Made by a program: the position numbers and the translations under genes | Part shown: in pieces, positions 52,287 to 61,675 of the stretch | Layout: every line of letters begins with the position of its first letter | Position numbering within the stretch: position 1 is the stretch's first letter | DNA from: Sphingomonas sp. EC-HK361 | Lineage (GTDB): Bacteria; Pseudomonadota; Alphaproteobacteria; Sphingomonadales; Sphingomonadaceae | NCBI RefSeq assembly: GCF_902498785.1 | Contig: NZ_LR701494.1 | Span: 186,001-250,000, forward strand | DNA length: 64,000 bases | Reading direction: 5' to 3' | The notes under the pieces: generated by a model | What the model saw: the letters and a program-made list of their open reading frames with translations, nothing else | Database searches by the model: none | Told to the model about the DNA's origin: nothing

Positions 52287-53642
52287 TTGAGTGACGGCGT
52301 AAGCGTTCGCGGAGCGACATGGTGGGACGGCGTGCGGCCGTATCTGGAAAAGGCGCCGATCGCGTCACTCGCACTGGGCCTGTCGTCCGCCTTTCCGCTG
52401 ACGATGATCAACAGCACGCTCGCCAGCCGCCTTGCCGAAGCGGGGATCGAGAAGAAGAGCGTCACCGCCTTCGCGCTCGTCATCCTCACCTATAATCTGA
52501 AGTTCCTGTGGGCATGGATCATCGAGGGGGTGCGGATCCCGGTCCTCGGCCGGCTGGGACAACGCGTGTCGTGGCTGATCGTGCTTGCGGCGCTCGTCGT
52601 GATCGCCACGTTCAACCTGGGGCTTGCCGATCCGAAGGTTTCGCTTGCCAGCACTGCGACCGCCGCGCTGCTGCTCGGATTTGCGGGGGCAAGTTTCGAC
52701 ATCGTCATCGACGCCTACCGGATCGAGCTGCTCGAGCCGCGCCAGCTCGGCGTGGGCGCAGGGATGGGCCAATATGGATGGCGGATCGGTTCCGCGCTGC
52801 TTGGCGCGCTCGCGCTGGTCATCGCGGCACGCGCGGGCTGGACGACGGCCTACATGTTCAGTGCGGTCTTTGCCGCACCGGCCTTGCTCGTCGCGCTGTT
52901 CATGGGCGAGTCCAAGCGGCACGAGGAAGTTACCGCCAAGCGGCCGCGCCTCGATATCGGCACCGCAATTATCGGTCCGTTCGCGGAATTCTTCCAGCGG
53001 CGCGGCGCGGTGCTGGTGCTGGTCTTCATTCTCATCCACAAGATCGGCGACACGCTCGCCAATCTTACCTTCCGGCTGCTGTTCAACGATCTGGGCTTCA
53101 GCAAGGACGAGATCGCGATCTACGACGTGGGCGTCGGCTTCTGGGCGCTGCTGATCGGCGTGTTCGTGGGCGGCGTGATGTATGCGCGGCTTGGCATGAA
53201 GCGATCGGTCCTCATCAGCCTTGTCCTGATGGCGATCTCCAATCTCAGTTTTGCAGGGCTGGCCGCCGCCGGCCATTCCAATATCGGCATGGCGAGCGCG
53301 ATCGGGTTCGAGAATTTTTCGAGCGGAATCGGCGGCGTCACCGTCGTCGCCTATTTCTCCGCGCTGGCGAATCTGCGCTTCACCGCCGCCCAATATGCGC
53401 TGATTTCCGCCGCCTCCAGCATCGTCGGCCGTTTCCTGAGCGGCACGACGGCGGGCGGGCTTGTCGAGAGCATCGGCTATGTCGATTTCTACCTGCTGAC
53501 GACGGTCGTCGCGCTACCGGGCGTCTTCCTCTTCTGGTGGATGATGCGCGCCGGGTTGATCGATCAATCGATCGGCACCGCGGGAACGGTCGGCGAAGGC
53601 GATGCGCGCGCTGGACCTTCGGGGGGTGCGACCCTAGATTAG
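52287..53642 (+). CDS. AmpG-like MFS permease
   Basis: 451 residues from TTG 52287, with GGGGAG seven bases upstream; no ATG fits. About 12-14 membrane segments. VILTYNLKFLWAWIIEGVR and ASFDIVIDAYRIELLEPRQLG are typical of AmpG, the importer of anhydro-muropeptides for wall recycling. ampG-like genes are often several per genome, so muropeptide specificity is probable, not certain. Divergent from the Rieske gene. Confidence 0.88.
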   Translation: MSDGVSVRGATWWDGVRPYLEKAPIASLALGLSSAFPLTMINSTLASRLAEAGIEKKSVTAFALVILTYNLKFLWAWIIEGVRIPVLGRLGQRVSWLIVLAALVVIATFNLGLADPKVSLASTATAALLLGFAGASFDIVIDAYRIELLEPRQLGVGAGMGQYGWRIGSALLGALALVIAARAGWTTAYMFSAVFAAPALLVALFMGESKRHEEVTAKRPRLDIGTAIIGPFAEFFQRRGAVLVLVFILIHKIGDTLANLTFRLLFNDLGFSKDEIAIYDVGVGFWALLIGVFVGGVMYARLGMKRSVLISLVLMAISNLSFAGLAAAGHSNIGMASAIGFENFSSGIGGVTVVAYFSALANLRFTAAQYALISAASSIVGRFLSGTTAGGLVESIGYVDFYLLTTVVALPGVFLFWWMMRAGLIDQSIGTAGTVGEGDARAGPSGGATLD

Positions 53643-53732
53643 CGCGGCGCGGGTCCAACGGGGGCTGCGTCCGACGCCGGGGGAACCGGCGCACCGCGGG
53701 GCAAACTCCGCCAAAAGCAAGGACCTACGCAC

Positions 53733-54224
53733 ATGGCCGAAAAACAGAGCTCGCTTCAGGATCTGTTCCTGAACTCGCTGCGCCGATCCAAGGCGCCGGT
53801 CACGATGTTTCTCGTCAAGGGCGTGAAGCTCCAGGGCATCGTGACGTGGTTCGACAATTTCTCGGTGCTGCTGCGCCGCGACGGCCAGTCGCAGCTGATC
53901 TACAAGCATGCGATCTCCACCATCATGCCATCGGGGCCCATCGACGTGGCCGGAATCGTCGACGCGATGGGAGAAGTGCCCCGCAAGCAGCCGTTGTTGC
54001 AGGAGGTTTTCCTCAACGCGGTAAGGAAGTCGGAAGACCCGGTCACCATGTTCCTGGTCAACGGCGTGATGCTGCAGGGCGGGATCGCCGCCTATGACCT
54101 GTTCTGTATGCTGCTGCACCGCGATGGCATGGCGCAGCTCGTCTACAAACACGCGGTATCGACCATCCAGCCTTCGCGTCCGCTGAATCTTGCTGACGAG
54201 CCGGAAGAATCCGACGACAACTAA
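53733..54224 (+). CDS. hfq: RNA chaperone Hfq, two fused Sm domains
   Basis: 163 residues, against about 70-100 for ordinary Hfq cores. Repeat 1 (about 5-68) has [23 protein letters not shown] and [11 protein letters not shown]. Repeat 2 (about 88-150) has [23 protein letters not shown] and [11 protein letters not shown]. Each is a complete Sm1-Sm2 unit, so three chains would make a hexamer-like ring. The rim patch is RRSK in repeat 1 but RKSE in repeat 2, and the distal-face Lys of KLQG is Met in repeat 2. hflX follows 10 bp later, as usual. Confidence 0.95.
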   Translation: MAEKQSSLQDLFLNSLRRSKAPVTMFLVKGVKLQGIVTWFDNFSVLLRRDGQSQLIYKHAISTIMPSGPIDVAGIVDAMGEVPRKQPLLQEVFLNAVRKSEDPVTMFLVNGVMLQGGIAAYDLFCMLLHRDGMAQLVYKHAVSTIQPSRPLNLADEPEESDDN

Positions 54225-54234
54225 GGATCATCGA

Positions 54235-55521
54235 TTGAGTACCGGCTTCGAACGCGACCGCGACGAGTTCTCTCGCGGGGCGCGGGCGCTTATCGTCTAT
54301 CCGGACCAGGGCGCGTCATCGCGCGACGCGGAGGCGCGACTGGAGGAAACGGCTGGTCTGGCCGAGGCGATCGGGATCGTCGTCGCCGACAAGCACGCGA
54401 TCCGCGTCCGGGCGCCGCGCCCGGCGACGCTGATCGGGTCGGGGCAGGTCGAGGCGCTGGCTGCCTCCGCACGGATGGAGGAAGCGGATCTGGTCGTTTT
54501 CGACGCCGCGCTCACGCCCATACAGCAGCGGAATCTGGAAAAGGCGATCGAGGCGAAGGTCATCGACCGCACCGGCCTTATCCTGGAAATCTTCGGCGAG
54601 CGCGCGGCGACCGCGGAAGGGCGGCTGCAGGTCGAACTCGCGCATCTCGACTATCAGGCCGGGCGGCTGGTGCGAAGCTGGACCCATCTCGAGCGCCAGC
54701 GTGGTGGGTTCGGCTTCCTCGGCGGCCCCGGCGAAACCCAGATCGAGGCGGATCGGCGGCTGATCCGCGATCGCATGGCCCGCCTGCGGCGCGAGCTCGA
54801 GCAAGTGACGCGGACTCGCGGGCTGCACCGCGATCGCCGTCAGCGTGCGCCGTGGCCGGTCATCGCCCTCGTAGGCTACACGAATGCTGGAAAGTCGACC
54901 CTTTTCAATCGGCTGACAGGCGCTGACGTCATGGCGAAGGACTTGCTGTTCGCGACGCTGGACCCGACGTTGCGCCAGATCTCGCTCCCCGGGATCGACA
55001 AGGCGATCCTATCGGACACTGTCGGGTTCGTGTCCGAACTTCCGACCCAGCTGGTCGCAGCGTTCAAGGCGACGCTGGAGGAGGTCGTATCCGCCGATCT
55101 GCTGATCCACGTCCGCGACGTGGCGCATCCCGACAGCGAGGCGCAGCGCGCGGACGTCGAGGCGGTGCTGGGCGAGATCGGCGTGCCCGAGGGAACGCCG
55201 ACAATCGAGGTCTGGAACAAGCTGGACCTTTTCGACGCCGAACGCCGCAATACGCTGCTGGCCGACGCCTCGCGGCGGGACAATGTCGTCGCGCTGTCGG
55301 CGCTGACCGGGGAGGGGACTAACACGCTGATCGCGGCGGTTAGCGAGCTACTGACCAAGGGACATCGCCGCTACACCGTCGCGCTGGACGCCTCGGACGG
55401 GGCCGGCGCGGCATGGCTTCATGCGCACGGCGAGGTCCTCGCGCATTATGTGGACGGCGAACGCTCCGTCTACGACGTGCGGTTGGCTGAACGCGATTAC
55501 GAACGCTTCAACCGGCGGTGA
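54235..55521 (+). CDS. hflX: Ribosome-associated GTPase HflX
   Basis: 428 residues from TTG 54235, with AAGGA upstream; an ATG at 54190 would overlap hfq. The N-terminal domain has ALIVYPDQGA, then RVRAPRPATLIGSGQVEALA. The glycine-rich FGFLGGPGETQIEADRRLI precedes the G domain: G1 GYTNAGKST, G3 DTVGFVSELP, G4 WNKLD. HflX splits stalled 70S ribosomes. Its end overlaps mazG by 14 bp. Confidence 0.95.
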   Translation: MSTGFERDRDEFSRGARALIVYPDQGASSRDAEARLEETAGLAEAIGIVVADKHAIRVRAPRPATLIGSGQVEALAASARMEEADLVVFDAALTPIQQRNLEKAIEAKVIDRTGLILEIFGERAATAEGRLQVELAHLDYQAGRLVRSWTHLERQRGGFGFLGGPGETQIEADRRLIRDRMARLRRELEQVTRTRGLHRDRRQRAPWPVIALVGYTNAGKSTLFNRLTGADVMAKDLLFATLDPTLRQISLPGIDKAILSDTVGFVSELPTQLVAAFKATLEEVVSADLLIHVRDVAHPDSEAQRADVEAVLGEIGVPEGTPTIEVWNKLDLFDAERRNTLLADASRRDNVVALSALTGEGTNTLIAAVSELLTKGHRRYTVALDASDGAGAAWLHAHGEVLAHYVDGERSVYDVRLAERDYERFNRR

Positions 55522-56278
55522 CCTCATCTTCCGCAATATCCGTGGGTTGACTGGCCTTCTTCACCTGAAACCATAGCTCCTCCTTAGCGTCGAGCGACAG
55601 GCCTGGAAAGGCATCGCCGGCGACCGCTTCCATCGCACGGAAGCGCATTTCGAACTTCGCGTTGGCCGCGCGCAAAGCCGATTCCGGATCGACGTCCAAG
55701 TGCCGCGCCCAATTGACGATGGCGAATAGGAGGTCGCCGACTTCGCCCTCGACCTCTGCCGGCCCGGCCGCCTCGATCTCTGCGAGTTCCTCATCGATCT
55801 TCGCGCGGGGACCGGCCGCATCCGGCCAGTCGAACCCGACACGCGCCGCGCGGCGCTGCAGCTTTTCGGCGCGTAGGAGCGCGGGTAGCCCGGCTGCGAC
55901 TCCACCCAGCGCGCCGTGCGTCGATTTCTCGCTCCGTTCGGCCGCCTTGATCGCTTCCCAACCGGGCGAGACCGCCGCGTTACCGAAGATATGGGGATGG
56001 CGCCGCTCCATCTTGTCGCTGATCGCTTCGACCACATCGGCGAACGCAAACGCGCCGGCTTCCTCGGCCATGCGAGCGTGGAAAATGACCTGAAGCAGCA
56101 GGTCGCCGAGCTCGTCCTTCAGATCATCGGTGTCGTTGCGCGCGATGGCATCGGCGACCTCATAGGCTTCCTCGATCGTATAGGGTGCGATCGTCGCAAA
56201 TGTCTGCGCGCGATCCCATTCGCATCCGTATTCAGGGTGACGCAGGCGGGCCATGATGGCGATGAGCCGATCGATCAA
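55508..56278 (-). CDS. mazG: Nucleoside triphosphate pyrophosphohydrolase MazG
   Basis: 256 residues from TTG 56278, with AAGGA upstream. Tandem MazG units: the first has YTIEEAYEVADAI and DELGDLLLQVIFHARMAEE with the EExxE/D metal motif, the second KIDEELAEIEAAG and GEVGDLLFAIVNWARHL. GCEWDRAQTF is the usual opening. It hydrolyses (d)NTPs to monophosphate and pyrophosphate. An AT-rich palindrome lies just upstream. Confidence 0.94.
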   Translation of the reverse strand: MIDRLIAIMARLRHPEYGCEWDRAQTFATIAPYTIEEAYEVADAIARNDTDDLKDELGDLLLQVIFHARMAEEAGAFAFADVVEAISDKMERRHPHIFGNAAVSPGWEAIKAAERSEKSTHGALGGVAAGLPALLRAEKLQRRAARVGFDWPDAAGPRAKIDEELAEIEAAGPAEVEGEVGDLLFAIVNWARHLDVDPESALRAANAKFEMRFRAMEAVAGDAFPGLSLDAKEELWFQVKKASQPTDIAEDEVTAG

Positions 56279-56311
56279 CGGATGGGTCCTTTCGGCAAAT
56301 CAGATATACCG

Positions 56312-56325
56312 ATAATATATATTAT
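56312..56325. promoter_or_regulatory. AT-only palindrome upstream of mazG
   Basis: ATAATATATATTAT is a perfect 14-bp palindrome in a very GC-rich chromosome, 34 bp upstream of the mazG start and directly after the stop of the aspartic protease gene. It probably contains the mazG -10 region and might be an operator. Confidence 0.45.
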
Positions 56326-56326
56326 G

Positions 56327-56935
56327 TTAATTGTCGGCGTGTTTCGGTTGGAGGATAAGCGTGGTGCCCTCGACCCGCCAGCCTTCCAGTCGCGACAGGA
56401 AGTTCATCCCGATCACGTCGGTTTCGTCGAACGCATCGGACACCACCACCGGCAGATCGCGCGCGACGATGCCGCCGACCTGCAGGCGCTTCGCCGTCGC
56501 GGTCCTTGCCGTGATCGTTCCGTTGGCGGTTTCGATCATCACCGGCAGCGGACTCTCGTCGACATCGATGCCGGCTGCGCGCGCCGCATCGACGGAAAGC
56601 GCAGTCGTCGTCGCGCCGCTGTCGATGAGCATGCGTCGCCGCACGCCATTGATATCCGCCTGCGCCCAGAAATGGCCGTCGGCGGCCATCGCGATGCGCA
56701 CCGTCTCGCCGGAAACCCGCTGGTCGCTGTCCAGCAAGGCGGTGCTTGCGCGCTGCCAATAGGGTTTGATGCGATCCTGCTGCGCGACGAGCAGCAGGCC
56801 GACGACAAAGATCGCGAGCCATGCCAGCGCCATTTTTACCGTCGCGCCGATCGGCACGCGACGTGCCAGGAGCGCTGACAGCGGCAGGATAAGCATCAGC
56901 GCATAGATCATCGCCTGACCGGTCTGGTCATTCAC
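56327..56935 (-). CDS. Membrane-anchored retropepsin-like aspartic protease (TIGR02281-like)
   Basis: 202 residues from GTG 56935, overlapping the MBL stop (GTGA). Two membrane segments occupy residues 10-60. The retroviral-type domain follows: catalytic MLIDSGATTTALS, flap-like ETANGTI, and IGMNFLSRLEGWRVEGTTLIL at the end. The family occurs widely in alphaproteobacteria and acts as a dimer; its targets are unknown. Last gene of the tmk-metG operon. Confidence 0.88.
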   Translation of the reverse strand: MNDQTGQAMIYALMLILPLSALLARRVPIGATVKMALAWLAIFVVGLLLVAQQDRIKPYWQRASTALLDSDQRVSGETVRIAMAADGHFWAQADINGVRRRMLIDSGATTTALSVDAARAAGIDVDESPLPVMIETANGTITARTATAKRLQVGGIVARDLPVVVSDAFDETDVIGMNFLSRLEGWRVEGTTLILQPKHADN

Positions 56936-57696
56936 AGATGAAACTCCAGACCGTCGAACCCCGGCTCGACGCCCTTCGGGAGTTCTTCGCACAGCGTCCG
57001 GTAGTCCATCGACTGGTCCATATGGATGAGCGCAGCGCGCCGGGGCTGAAGCTGTCCTATCCAGCTCAGCGCCTGCTCCAGGGTCGGATGCGATGGGTGT
57101 TCGCGCCGGCGCAGCGCATCTACGACCCACACGTCAAGCCCGCTGTAGAGCGCCGCCATCGCATCGGTTAGGTTATGAAAATCCGTGGCATAACCGGCAT
57201 GTTTGTCGTCATGACTGAAGCGAAGACCGGCGGTGTCGATTCCGCCATGAGGTTGATCGGCCACACCGATCGCGATGTCGCCGATCGTCAGGCGATCGGG
57301 CAGCGGCTGGAGATCGACCGTCGGCGGATAGCCGTGAGCCCCTTCAAACACATAGTCGAAGCGGTGACGCAAAGCCGCGATCGTCTGCGGTCGCGCATAG
57401 CCTTTCACCGGGCGCCCGATCATGTGGTAGACTTGACGAAGGTCATCGATGCCGAACGTGTGGTCGGCATGATCGTGCGTCCAGATGACGGCGTCGAGTG
57501 CGCCTACATTTGCCGCCAGTAGTTGCTCGCGCATATCCGGGCTGGTATCGACCAGGATCGTCGTGTGCTTGCTCTGAACGAGGACCGACGCGCGGGTGCG
57601 CCGGTTGCGTGGTTCCTGCGGGTCGCATGCACCCCAATCATTCCCGATTCTCGGCACGCCCGACGAGGTGCCCGAGCCGAGAATGCGAACCTTCAC
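56932..57696 (-). CDS. MBL-fold metallohydrolase (PhnP-like)
   Basis: 254 residues from ATG 57696, overlapping the tatD stop. The zinc motif is WTHDHADHTFGID, with further ligands in FHNLTDAMA and LIHMDQSMDY. The start GSGTSSGVPRIG is typical of the PhnP-like branch, which includes phosphodiesterases of cyclic phosphates. No phosphonate genes are nearby, so the true substrate is open. It sits in the tatD-metG operon, a common neighbourhood. Confidence 0.9.
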   Translation of the reverse strand: MKVRILGSGTSSGVPRIGNDWGACDPQEPRNRRTRASVLVQSKHTTILVDTSPDMREQLLAANVGALDAVIWTHDHADHTFGIDDLRQVYHMIGRPVKGYARPQTIAALRHRFDYVFEGAHGYPPTVDLQPLPDRLTIGDIAIGVADQPHGGIDTAGLRFSHDDKHAGYATDFHNLTDAMAALYSGLDVWVVDALRRREHPSHPTLEQALSWIGQLQPRRAALIHMDQSMDYRTLCEELPKGVEPGFDGLEFHL

Positions 57697-58469
57697 GCCT
57701 TGGTCCTGGCGAACAAGGTGTGGAAGTTGCGCGCGGTAATTGCCTTTAGTTCTGTGACATTTTCACCGCGGAGATCGGCGAGAAACGCCGCTGTGTCCGC
57801 CACAAAGGCTGGCTCGCCGGTCTTGCCACGATGCGGGACGGGCGCAAGGAACGGAGCATCGGTTTCGATAAGCAGGCGATCGATCGGTAGCCGCGCGGCG
57901 GTTTCCTGAAGCTCGCGCGCATTCTTGAACGTCACGATACCCGAGATCGAGATGTAGAAGCCAAGGTCGAGCGCGATATCGGCAAAGGCGCCGGTGCCGG
58001 TAAAGCAGTGGATGACGCCGGTATAGGTGCCCTTCCCCAGTTCGTCTCGCAGGATCGAGGCGGTCTCGTCCTCCGCATCGCGAGTGTGGACGATGACCGG
58101 GAGGCCGGTTTCGCGCGCGGCCGCGATGTGGGTGCGAAAGCTCGCCGCCTGACGGGCGCGGTCGGAATGGTCGTAGAAATAATCGAGCCCGGTTTCGCCC
58201 AGGCCAACGACCCGCGGATGTGCTGCGCGCGCTACGAGTTTGGCGACATCAATTTCGGAATGGGCATCAGCCTCATGCGGATGGATGCCGATGCTGGCCC
58301 ACACATCCGGCTCACGCTCCGCGGTCGCGACGATATCGTCCCATTCGCGCTCACGGGTGGATATGTTGAGCATCGCGGTAACGCCGCGAGCGCGGGCGCG
58401 CTCGAGCACCGCGCGCTGATCCTCGACCAAGCCCTTGTAATTCAGATGACAATGGCTGTCGGCGAGCAC
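57693..58469 (-). CDS. TatD family metal-dependent hydrolase
   Basis: 258 residues from GTG 58469, which shares its G with the metG TAG (TAGTG). Metal ligands: DSHCHLNYKGL, GETGLDYFYD, VIVHTRDAEDET, HCFTGTG and LIETDAPFLAP. TatD proteins are 3'-5' deoxyribonucleases or D-aminoacyl-tRNA deacylase-like enzymes. The gene between metG and the MBL gene is conserved in order across many bacteria. Confidence 0.93.
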   Translation of the reverse strand: MLADSHCHLNYKGLVEDQRAVLERARARGVTAMLNISTREREWDDIVATAEREPDVWASIGIHPHEADAHSEIDVAKLVARAAHPRVVGLGETGLDYFYDHSDRARQAASFRTHIAAARETGLPVIVHTRDAEDETASILRDELGKGTYTGVIHCFTGTGAFADIALDLGFYISISGIVTFKNARELQETAARLPIDRLLIETDAPFLAPVPHRGKTGEPAFVADTAAFLADLRGENVTELKAITARNFHTLFARTKA

Positions 58470-60022
58470 TACGGGTTTACCTCAGCGGGCAACTCCAGCC
58501 GTGGAAACACCGGGGTCGGCGGTGCGATGCGGAAACCGCTGGCGGCCTGCGCCTCATACCAGCCGTCATCATCGATCGCCGCATGATCGCGCGCATCGGC
58601 ACCGATCTGGTCGAGCACCTTTGCCGCTGCGGTCGGCACGACGGGCAGGATCGTGATCGCGAGAATACGGATGGCCCGGACCAGCGTGCGGAGCACCGCG
58701 TGCATCCGGTCGGGATCGGTCTTGCGCAGCGCCCACGGCGCCCGCGCATCGATATACTGGTTGCACGCAAAGACGCCGCGCAGCCACGCCTCTACGCCCT
58801 GGCTAAGCGCCAGATCCTCGAATGCCGCCTTCATCGCCGCTGCCGCGACGATAACTTCCTCGATCAGAATTCCATCGGCGTCCTCGGGCTTGCCCGACTT
58901 GGGAAACTCGCCATCCAGGTTCTTGGCAATGAACGACAAGGTTCGCTGCGCGAGGTTGCCGAACGCGTTGGCGAGCTCGGCGTTGACGCGGGTCACGATC
59001 GCTTCGGCCGAATAGCTTCCATCCTGGCCGAAGCTCACTTCGCGCAACAGGAAATAACGCAGTGCATCGATCCCGAATGCGTCGGCCAATTCACTCGGAT
59101 CAACGACGTTGCCAAGGCTCTTCGACATCTTCTCGCCCCGGTGGAGCAGGAAGCCGTGGCCGAACACTGTCTTCGGCAGAGCGATCTTTGCAGACATCAG
59201 GAATGCCGGCCAGTAAACGGCATGAAAACGAACGATATCCTTGCCGATCAAATGAAGATCGGCCGGCCAGTAGCGGTTGTCGCCGGTCGTATCGGGATAG
59301 CCGGTCCCGGTGAGATAATTGGTCAACGCATCGACCCAGACATACATCACATGGCCATCGCTGCCCGGGACCGGAACGCCCCAATGGAAGCTCGTACGGG
59401 AAACCGACAGGTCCGAAAGCCCGCCTTCGACGAAACGGACAACTTCATTGCGCCGGCTCTCGGGACGGATGAAGTCCGGTTGTGACGCGTAGAGATCGAG
59501 CAGCGGCTGCTGATATTTCGAGAGACGGAAGAACCACGTCTCCTCAGCGGTCCATTCGACCGGCGTGCCTTGCGGAGAGAGTTTCGCGCCCCCTTCCCCG
59601 ACGACGAGCTCCTTCTCGTCATAAAAGGCTTCGTCACGAACCGAATACCAGCCCTCGTAACGATCGAGATAGAGGTCGCCCGCAGCCGCCATTGCTTCCC
59701 AGATCGCCTGGCTGGCGCGGTGATGCGCAGGTTCGGTGGTGCGGATGAATCGATCGTAGCTGATATCAAGCGCATCGCACATCGCCTTGAAGTGCGATGA
59801 CATTTCTGCAGCAAGATCCTCGACGCGCTTGCCGGCCTCGCGCGCGGCTTGCACCATCTTCAGTCCGTGCTCGTCGGTGCCGGTCTGGAAGCGGACGTCG
59901 CGACCACGCTGGCGCTGGAAGCGCGCGAGCGCATCGGCGGCGATCGCCTCATAGGCGTGGCCGATGTGCGGCCGTCCATTGGGGTAGCTGATCGCGGTGG
60001 TGATATAGAAGGGGTCGCCCAT
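58469..60022 (-). CDS. metG: Methionyl-tRNA synthetase
   Basis: 517 residues from ATG 60022. The HIGH motif is YPNGRPHIGHAYEA and the KMSKS motif KMSKSLGNVVDPSEL. The linker lacks the four-Cys zinc knuckle, so it belongs to the short MetG type without bound zinc. There is no C-terminal EMAP dimerization domain. It charges both initiator and elongator tRNA-Met. holB lies 39 bp upstream. Confidence 0.97.
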   Translation of the reverse strand: MGDPFYITTAISYPNGRPHIGHAYEAIAADALARFQRQRGRDVRFQTGTDEHGLKMVQAAREAGKRVEDLAAEMSSHFKAMCDALDISYDRFIRTTEPAHHRASQAIWEAMAAAGDLYLDRYEGWYSVRDEAFYDEKELVVGEGGAKLSPQGTPVEWTAEETWFFRLSKYQQPLLDLYASQPDFIRPESRRNEVVRFVEGGLSDLSVSRTSFHWGVPVPGSDGHVMYVWVDALTNYLTGTGYPDTTGDNRYWPADLHLIGKDIVRFHAVYWPAFLMSAKIALPKTVFGHGFLLHRGEKMSKSLGNVVDPSELADAFGIDALRYFLLREVSFGQDGSYSAEAIVTRVNAELANAFGNLAQRTLSFIAKNLDGEFPKSGKPEDADGILIEEVIVAAAAMKAAFEDLALSQGVEAWLRGVFACNQYIDARAPWALRKTDPDRMHAVLRTLVRAIRILAITILPVVPTAAAKVLDQIGADARDHAAIDDDGWYEAQAASGFRIAPPTPVFPRLELPAEVNP

Positions 60023-60061
60023 CCGCGTCCCCTAGAACAACGCGCGCGCGGCGTGAAGCGG

Positions 60062-61042
60062 CTAGGCACAGGCGAGACGCGCGACGATCCCCGCCATCTC
60101 GAACACCGTGCCCTGCGCGTCGAGCGACAGCCCGCGTGCGGCGCCGGCAAGCTCGCGCGCCGCATCATAGGCGTCGAGCGCGGTGCGCAGGCTTTCGCCG
60201 CGACGGTGCGCCGCGGCCTCGGCGATCATCGTCGGGGCGCGATCCAGAAAGAGCTCGTATCGAGGCTGCGCGGCCTTAAGCGACAGCGCCTTCGCCAGTC
60301 GCGCCCGGGCCGTATTGCCCGGATCGCCATCGCGCGCAAAGCCCGCCAGCGCGGTATCGATCGCCGGCAGATCGAGCCCGGCATAGCGGAGCGCCCTGCC
60401 CGGCGCGCCGTCACCGGCGTGCGCCAAGGCATCGATCTCTTCGGCTGATGCGTCCGGCAGTTCCGACCGCAGCGCCGCCCGCATGTCGGCATCGTCCAGC
60501 GGCTCGAAGCGGAGGATCCGGCAGCGCGAGCGGACCGTCGGCAGCAATCGTCCTGGCGCGTGGCTGACGAGGAGGAAAATCGTGCCCGCGGGCGGCTCTT
60601 CCAGGCTCTTGAGGAGTGCGTTGGCGCCGCCCCGCTCCAGATCGTCGATCGCATCGATGACGATGACCCGGCGCGGCGACAGCGACGGCGTGGTCGCCAA
60701 CATCGGCAGCAACGCGCGAACCTGCGCAATGGTGATGCTGCGCGCGCGCTCGCCATCGGGCTTGTCGGCGTCCTTGGGCAAGCGAGTGAGACGCCGGAAA
60801 TCGGGATGCGATCCCGCGGCGATCAGCGATGCTGCCGGATGATCGCTCGGCACGTCAAAGTCGGAAAACCGCACGCCGGGCGCCGCCCCTTCGGCCAGCA
60901 GGCGGAGTGCGGCGGCCACTGCGAAGCTGCCCTTGCCGACGCCCTCCGGACCGGCAAACAGCCAGGCGTGATGCAGGACGCCACTGTCGATCGCTGCCCC
61001 GAACGCGGCGCGGGCGGCGGCGTTGCCGTAGAGTGACGTCAT
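60062..61042 (-). CDS. holB: DNA polymerase III delta-prime subunit HolB
   Basis: 326 residues from ATG 61042, which overlaps the tmk stop. AAA-like: HHAWLFAGPEGVGKGSFAVA (P-loop), VIVIDAIDDLERGGANALLKSLEEPP (Walker B) and FLLVSHAPGRLLPTVRSRCR with the SRC motif. It is part of the clamp loader that opens the beta ring. The tmk-holB pair is a common arrangement. Confidence 0.95.
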   Translation of the reverse strand: MTSLYGNAAARAAFGAAIDSGVLHHAWLFAGPEGVGKGSFAVAAALRLLAEGAAPGVRFSDFDVPSDHPAASLIAAGSHPDFRRLTRLPKDADKPDGERARSITIAQVRALLPMLATTPSLSPRRVIVIDAIDDLERGGANALLKSLEEPPAGTIFLLVSHAPGRLLPTVRSRCRILRFEPLDDADMRAALRSELPDASAEEIDALAHAGDGAPGRALRYAGLDLPAIDTALAGFARDGDPGNTARARLAKALSLKAAQPRYELFLDRAPTMIAEAAAHRRGESLRTALDAYDAARELAGAARGLSLDAQGTVFEMAGIVARLACA

Positions 61043-61665
61043 GGCAGCCAGTCGGCCAACCCGGCGAGAAGTGCTGCGGTGACGGCTCCGGGCGCCACGC
61101 CGGCATCGATCATCCGGAATCGCTCCGGCTCGCGCGCCGCAAAGCCTTCGAACGCGCGCGCCACGTCGGCATGGAAGCCGGCCTCGCGCGCGGCGAACCG
61201 ATCCGCTGCGGCGCCGTCCCGTCCTTCCGCGCGCCGTGCGCCGTCCGCGGCGGGCAGATGAAGGACGAAGGTCCGGTCGGGCAAAAGTCCCCGGCTGCCG
61301 AACGCGTGGAGCGCCAGAATCGCGGCATCGTCGATCCCGCCCGCGACTCCCTGGTAGGCCCGCGTCGAGTCTAGAAAGCGATCGCAGATAACCCAGCTGC
61401 CCGCGGCTACGGCCGGCCGGATCGTCTTTTCGACATGGTCGGCGCGCGCCGCCGCGAACAGCAGCGCCTCGGTATGCGGGCTCCAGCGCGCGACATCGCC
61501 CTGCATCAGCAACGCGCGGATCGCCTCCGCGCCCTCGCTGCCGCCGGGTTCGCGCGTGACGAGGGTGTGGACCCCGCGCGCCTCCAGAGCCGCGGCGAGC
61601 GCCCGCGCCTGCGTGGATTTGCCCGCCCCTTCCCCGCCCTCCAGCGAGAGGAAGCGACCGATCAT
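61039..61665 (-). CDS. tmk: Thymidylate kinase
   Basis: 208 residues from ATG 61665. P-loop LEGGEGAGKSTQARALA, then TREPGGSEGAEAIRALL and CDRFLDSTRAYQG. It phosphorylates dTMP to dTDP. The lid carries Arg residues (RRAEGRDGAAADRF), typical for the type II bacterial enzyme. It follows dacC by 10 bp and overlaps holB by 4 bp. Confidence 0.95.
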   Translation of the reverse strand: MIGRFLSLEGGEGAGKSTQARALAAALEARGVHTLVTREPGGSEGAEAIRALLMQGDVARWSPHTEALLFAAARADHVEKTIRPAVAAGSWVICDRFLDSTRAYQGVAGGIDDAAILALHAFGSRGLLPDRTFVLHLPAADGARRAEGRDGAAADRFAAREAGFHADVARAFEGFAAREPERFRMIDAGVAPGAVTAALLAGLADWLP

Positions 61666-61675
61666 CCGCCCCGCC

